From assembly GCF_003841505.1 (NCBI RefSeq), contig NZ_REGA01000004.1, positions 124,001 to 188,000 on the forward strand: a DNA stretch of 64,000 nucleotides. The letters are read 5' to 3'. How positions within the stretch are numbered: position 1 is the first letter of the stretch; each line of letters starts with the position of its first letter. The position numbers and the translations under genes are program-made. Shown here in pieces: positions 61,062 to 64,000 of this stretch. The notes under the pieces are model-generated. The model was not told where the DNA came from and made no database searches. It saw only the letters and a program-made list of their open reading frames with translations. This stretch comes from Natrarchaeobius chitinivorans (GTDB lineage Archaea > Halobacteriota > Halobacteria > Halobacteriales > Natrialbaceae).

Positions 61062-62084
61062 CTACTGATCAACGGTGACGCTGTGGCCGGTTCGGGCCGC
61101 TTCGTACGCCGCTTCGGAAAGCGCCGTCACCGCGAGGGCGTCCCGGGCCGTCGCCGGCGGTTCCGTCCCGTCCCGGACGCTCTCGATGAACGCCTCCGCC
61201 CGCGACGGTTCACGGCGCGGGTCAAGGTACGGAACGTGTTCGCCGGCATCGGAATCGATCTCGAGTATCTCCCGCGATCCCCACTGGGTCCCCTCGAGGT
61301 AAACGGCACCGCCGTCGTCCCAGAAGTGGACGTGTTCGCGAACCGACGGTGCGTCGCCGTTGAACGAGAACGTGCCGGTCGCCCCGTTCGAAAAGCGGAC
61401 GTCGAGGTGTGCCCGTCGGTCGATCCGGCGCTCGTCGTCGTGAAACTCCATGCTCGCGGTGACGGACTCGGGTTCGAGCCCAGTCGTCCAGAGGACGCCG
61501 TCGAGAACGTGACTGCCGGTATCGTAGAGGAATCCGCCGCCGGAGAGTGCGGGATCGAGTCGCCACGTCCCCCTCGAGTCGTCGATCCAGTCTTGCGTGA
61601 TCGAGGCGGTCAACCAGTTCGGTCCGTCGTCCCCGAAACGCTCGCGTGCCGTTCGAAACGCCGCCTGAAGGTGGCGCTGGTAGCCGACCATCAGCGTTCG
61701 CTCGCTCCGGTCGGATCGCTCCACGAGATCGCGTGCGTGCTCGAGATCCGTCGTCAGGGGCTTGTCACAGTAGACGTGGAGGTCACGCTCGAGCGCCGCC
61801 GAAACCTGCTCGTAGTGAAGCGTGTGTGGCGTCCCGATCAGTACTGCGTCCAGGTCGTCCGCCCGCCGCTCGAGCATCGTCGAATACTCCCGATACCGTC
61901 TCTCGGCCGGCACGTCGAACTCGCGGCCGATCTCGGCGAGGCGACCGTCGTCCGGATCACAGATCGCGCTCACCGCCGAGTCCGGACGTCGAAAAAACTG
62001 TCCGCCCACGGTCGTCCCGATGTATCCGAGTCCGACGACACCGATTCGCAGCGGCGATCGAACGGTGGGGTGGGATTCACTCAT
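61062..62084 (-). CDS. Gfo/Idh/MocA-family oxidoreductase
   Basis: A 340-residue NAD(P)-dependent oxidoreductase, a family acting on sugars, inositols and similar polyols. The Rossmann start is IGVVGLGYIGTTVGGQFFRR near 13-32. The catalytic-lysine motif appears as HVYCDKPLTTDLEHA near 102 (Asp-Lys-Pro where most have Glu-Lys-Pro), and the second domain has GGGFLYDTGSHVLDGVLW with the active-site Asp and His. The ATG at 62084 is preferred; a start 22 residues earlier reads polar leader sequence. The substrate is not inferable. The zinc alcohol dehydrogenase gene lies 615 bp upstream on the same strand. Confidence 0.92.
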   Translation of the reverse strand: MSESHPTVRSPLRIGVVGLGYIGTTVGGQFFRRPDSAVSAICDPDDGRLAEIGREFDVPAERRYREYSTMLERRADDLDAVLIGTPHTLHYEQVSAALERDLHVYCDKPLTTDLEHARDLVERSDRSERTLMVGYQRHLQAAFRTARERFGDDGPNWLTASITQDWIDDSRGTWRLDPALSGGGFLYDTGSHVLDGVLWTTGLEPESVTASMEFHDDERRIDRRAHLDVRFSNGATGTFSFNGDAPSVREHVHFWDDGGAVYLEGTQWGSREILEIDSDAGEHVPYLDPRREPSRAEAFIESVRDGTEPPATARDALAVTALSEAAYEAARTGHSVTVDQ

Positions 62085-62499
62085 GCGTACGCCACGACGG
62101 CCGTCCGTATGCATCTGCCGCCGACTGAACGTGGGAGCCGGGAGACTCACGGCGGTGACGATTTCCGTCTGGACGGTGGGACGACGACCGACTGGACGGT
62201 TGGAGACGACGACCGACCGGACGGTGGTGGCGATTTCCCCCTCGGGAACTGGCCGTCCGGCAAAGCCGTCACACCGACCGCCGGTCGCTGGTAGAGACAG
62301 CCGGTGACAGTGGAGTTCCCCGGGAGGTCACCGGCGAGTGTACGATCAGTATACGGTGATTCAGGTGGACGATATCGTCTCGAAAGCAGGGGCAACGAAT
62401 CCGTAGTTCGGTGCTATAGCGGCGTTACAACCACCCTGTCAACGAGAGACGCGTGCTACTCGAGTCCAATCGACCTCATAACAATGTGGGACGTTGCCC
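62085..62499. other. Intergenic region with short tandem repeat
   Basis: No supported gene. Two near-identical units of 23 and 25 bp beginning CTGGACGGT lie at 62169-62191 and 62192-62216, and a third starts at 62217. The remainder shows no clear promoter pattern. Confidence 0.45.
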
Positions 62500-62699
62500 T
62501 TCGAACCACGTGCGGGGATGAAACGCCCCGCCGGGTATGCGTTCGGCCCAGACATCACCGCGTTGACCAGCCGATTGCGTGCGTTCGTGCCCGGATCGCT
62601 CGGAAGTGGACTCGCCCCCGCTTCGAGTTAGCTCATGTCTCTCATACCGGGGCGGGCCCCGCCCCCGCCCGGGTTTCAGACCCCAGATATTACCGTCGA
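62500..62699. other. Very GC-rich region with hairpins downstream of the alcohol dehydrogenase gene
   Basis: About 200 bp follow the minus-strand stop at 62700. GGGGCGG and CCGCCCC around 62651-62667 form a strong short-loop stem, with GGGT/ACCC pairing next to it. A 37-codon plus-strand frame at 62518-62631 (MKRPAGYAFGPDITAL...) has no haloarchaeal acidic bias. It could be an RNA, a transposon end or a transcript terminator. I cannot decide. Confidence 0.35.
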
Positions 62700-63761
62700 T
62701 CAGAACTCCGTGACGACGGGAATGCCGACCGTTTCGTAGTCGTTCATCGCGGCGAGCGTCCCCGGTAATTCCTCGAGCGAAAGCGTCTCGCCGACGATCT
62801 TGCCCGGCTCGAGGGTACCCTGCTGGATCAACTCGAACAGCTCTTCGTATGTGACGGGGGGCATGCCGTGAGATCCGTGGAAATCGATCTCGCGAAGCGT
62901 CATCACGTCCACCGGAAGCTCGATCGATCCCGCTTCGTCGTCGGTCGTAAGACCCACCTGAACGTGGGTCCCTCTGGTTCCCAGGCTTCGGATCGAGTTC
63001 CGACAGGTGTCCGCGATCCCGAGTGCGTCGACCGAGAGGTCGGCTCCCCCGTCGGTGATCGCGAGGACCTCCCGACCGACGTCTTCGACCGCCGTCGCGT
63101 CGATCGTCTCCGCGGCCCCAAGTTCCCGCGCGCGCTCGAGGGGTTCCGGCCGGACGTCGACGGCGACGGGACGCGCCCCGAGCGCGCTCGCGACGTGGAT
63201 CGCCGAGAGACCGACCCCGCCACAGCCGTGGATCGCGACCCACTGGTCGGGCTGGAGTCGTCCCCGGTTGACCAGCGCGTGGTAGGCCGTCACGAACCGA
63301 CAGCCGAGACCGGCCATCTCGGTGAACCCGACCCCGTCTGGAAGTTCGACGCAGTTGAGGTCCGCTTCCCGAACGGGAAACGCCTCCGCGAACGCACCCG
63401 GAGCGGCGCTCGATAGCCCGAGCGGAACGACCGATTCGCAGTTGTTCGACCGACCGTCACGGCAGTGGGGACACGTGCCGTCGCCGAGGTGAAACGGGAC
63501 CGTCACCCGATCACCTTCCTCGAGCGTTTCGACGCCGTCGCCGACCGCCGCGACGACGCCCGCGGGCTCGTGGCCGAGGATCTGCCCCGGCGACACCGAC
63601 GCTCCGATCCAGCTCCAGTCGCCCTGCCAGGCGTGCCAGTCGCTCCGGCAGACGCCACACGCCTCCGTTTCGACGACGACCTCACCTCGATCGGGTTCGG
63701 GATACTCGACATCCTCGATCACGAGGGGCTCTCCGTGTTCTTCGAGTACGGCAGCTCGCAT
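62700..63761 (-). CDS. Zinc-dependent alcohol dehydrogenase (MDR family)
   Basis: A 353-residue medium-chain dehydrogenase. Catalytic zinc ligands are in ACGVCRSDWHAW near 35-46 and GHEPAG near 64. The structural-zinc loop reads GTCPHCRDGRSNNCES near 96-111. The Rossmann motif GCGGVGLSAIHVASALGARPVAVDVR lies near 178-203, where the Asp ending the second strand favours NAD(H). It oxidises an alcohol or polyol reversibly; the substrate is open. I chose the ATG at 63761 because it starts MRAAVLEEHGEPLVIEDVE, the family's first strand; an earlier start adds 14 residues. Confidence 0.94.
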   Translation of the reverse strand: MRAAVLEEHGEPLVIEDVEYPEPDRGEVVVETEACGVCRSDWHAWQGDWSWIGASVSPGQILGHEPAGVVAAVGDGVETLEEGDRVTVPFHLGDGTCPHCRDGRSNNCESVVPLGLSSAAPGAFAEAFPVREADLNCVELPDGVGFTEMAGLGCRFVTAYHALVNRGRLQPDQWVAIHGCGGVGLSAIHVASALGARPVAVDVRPEPLERARELGAAETIDATAVEDVGREVLAITDGGADLSVDALGIADTCRNSIRSLGTRGTHVQVGLTTDDEAGSIELPVDVMTLREIDFHGSHGMPPVTYEELFELIQQGTLEPGKIVGETLSLEELPGTLAAMNDYETVGIPVVTEF

Positions 63762-63889
63762 ACACAGTCGTTTCGACGGAGCGTACAAAAAGACACAGCG
63801 CAATCGGACAGCGATCGACTCTCACCAGCCACTCGGTCGGGCGTCGCTCGACCGTGAATCGTCGCGTCACACGACGAGCGGTCGAATCG

Positions 63890-63895
63890 AAAAAA
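63890..63895 (-). terminator. T-tract terminator for the gene at the right edge
   Basis: Six A on the plus strand read as six T on the minus strand, about 75 bases beyond the stop at 63971. Confidence 0.4.
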
Positions 63896-63970
63896 CCGCA
63901 ACGGGCGACCACGCCGTCTCGAGTCTCCGACGGTGGCCCTGCTCGTCGTCTCGAGTCTGCTACAGCGGCG

Positions 63971-64000
63971 TTACTCGTCGTCTTCGTCCTCGTCTTCGTC
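63971..64000 (-). CDS. C-terminal end of a gene with acidic tail, cut by the window edge
   Basis: The minus strand reads DEDEDEDDE and TAA from the window edge to 63971. Only the last nine residues and the stop are visible. Such acidic tails are common in haloarchaeal proteins. The family cannot be told. Confidence 0.5.
   Translation of the reverse strand, partial: DEDEDEDDE

Overview
The window is chromosomal DNA of an extremely halophilic archaeon (class Halobacteria). The evidence is high GC with strong G/C at third codon positions, an acidic proteome, twin-arginine lipoproteins, a halocyanin-type copper protein, a HalX response regulator, a Bat-type HTH_10 regulator, a ribosomal protein S8e gene and a haloarchaeal gas vesicle cluster. 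A member of the Natrialbales is plausible, but I cannot name a genus from sequence alone. I found no tRNA or rRNA gene and no CRISPR array.

Left part (1-11 kb): two overlapping lipoprotein genes (one cut by the window edge, one apparently frameshifted) and the copper nitrite reductase gene nirK. They are followed by an alpha/beta hydrolase, three small TusA-like DUF2249 proteins, a Bat-type regulator, and a PsrB/PsrC-like iron-sulfur and quinol module with two tandem paralogous small membrane proteins. A 12-bp palindrome of the form YGAAY-NN-RTTCR recurs in front of nirK, the DUF2249 genes, the regulator and psrB. I read this as one anaerobic-respiration regulon. Mrp and a cupin protein follow.

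Middle (11-42 kb): a PP-loop asparagine-synthase-like protein overlapping a PHP phosphoesterase; purL; a HalX response regulator convergent with a PAS-GAF histidine kinase homologue whose phospho-acceptor histidine is replaced; amino acid enzymes with an Lrp-type regulator; a peroxiredoxin-like protein; an MscS channel; halocyanin; a TctA-like membrane protein; a PQQ-type propeller; rps8e. The phosphate uptake locus (AbrB-PhoU regulator divergent from pstSCAB) is followed by a possible 29-residue microprotein and a three-gene ABC-2 export locus. One permease of that locus is fused to a PrsW-type intramembrane protease. An HxlR regulator, UPF0179 and DUF5820 proteins follow. Four copies of a short palindromic MITE-like element lie between 23.5 and 42.1 kb.

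Right part (42-64 kb): a four-gene operon of two divergent PrkA kinases, a DUF444 (YeaH) protein and SpoVR; then HEAT-repeat, CHY zinc-finger and MFS genes. Next is a complete gas vesicle locus: gvpA-N-O leftward and gvpF-G-H-(I)-J-K-L-M rightward, with an SPW-type membrane protein between. gvpC, gvpD and gvpE are not in the window. The end holds a small zinc-ribbon protein, a MocA-type oxidoreductase, a zinc alcohol dehydrogenase and the acidic C-terminal tail of a gene leaving the window.
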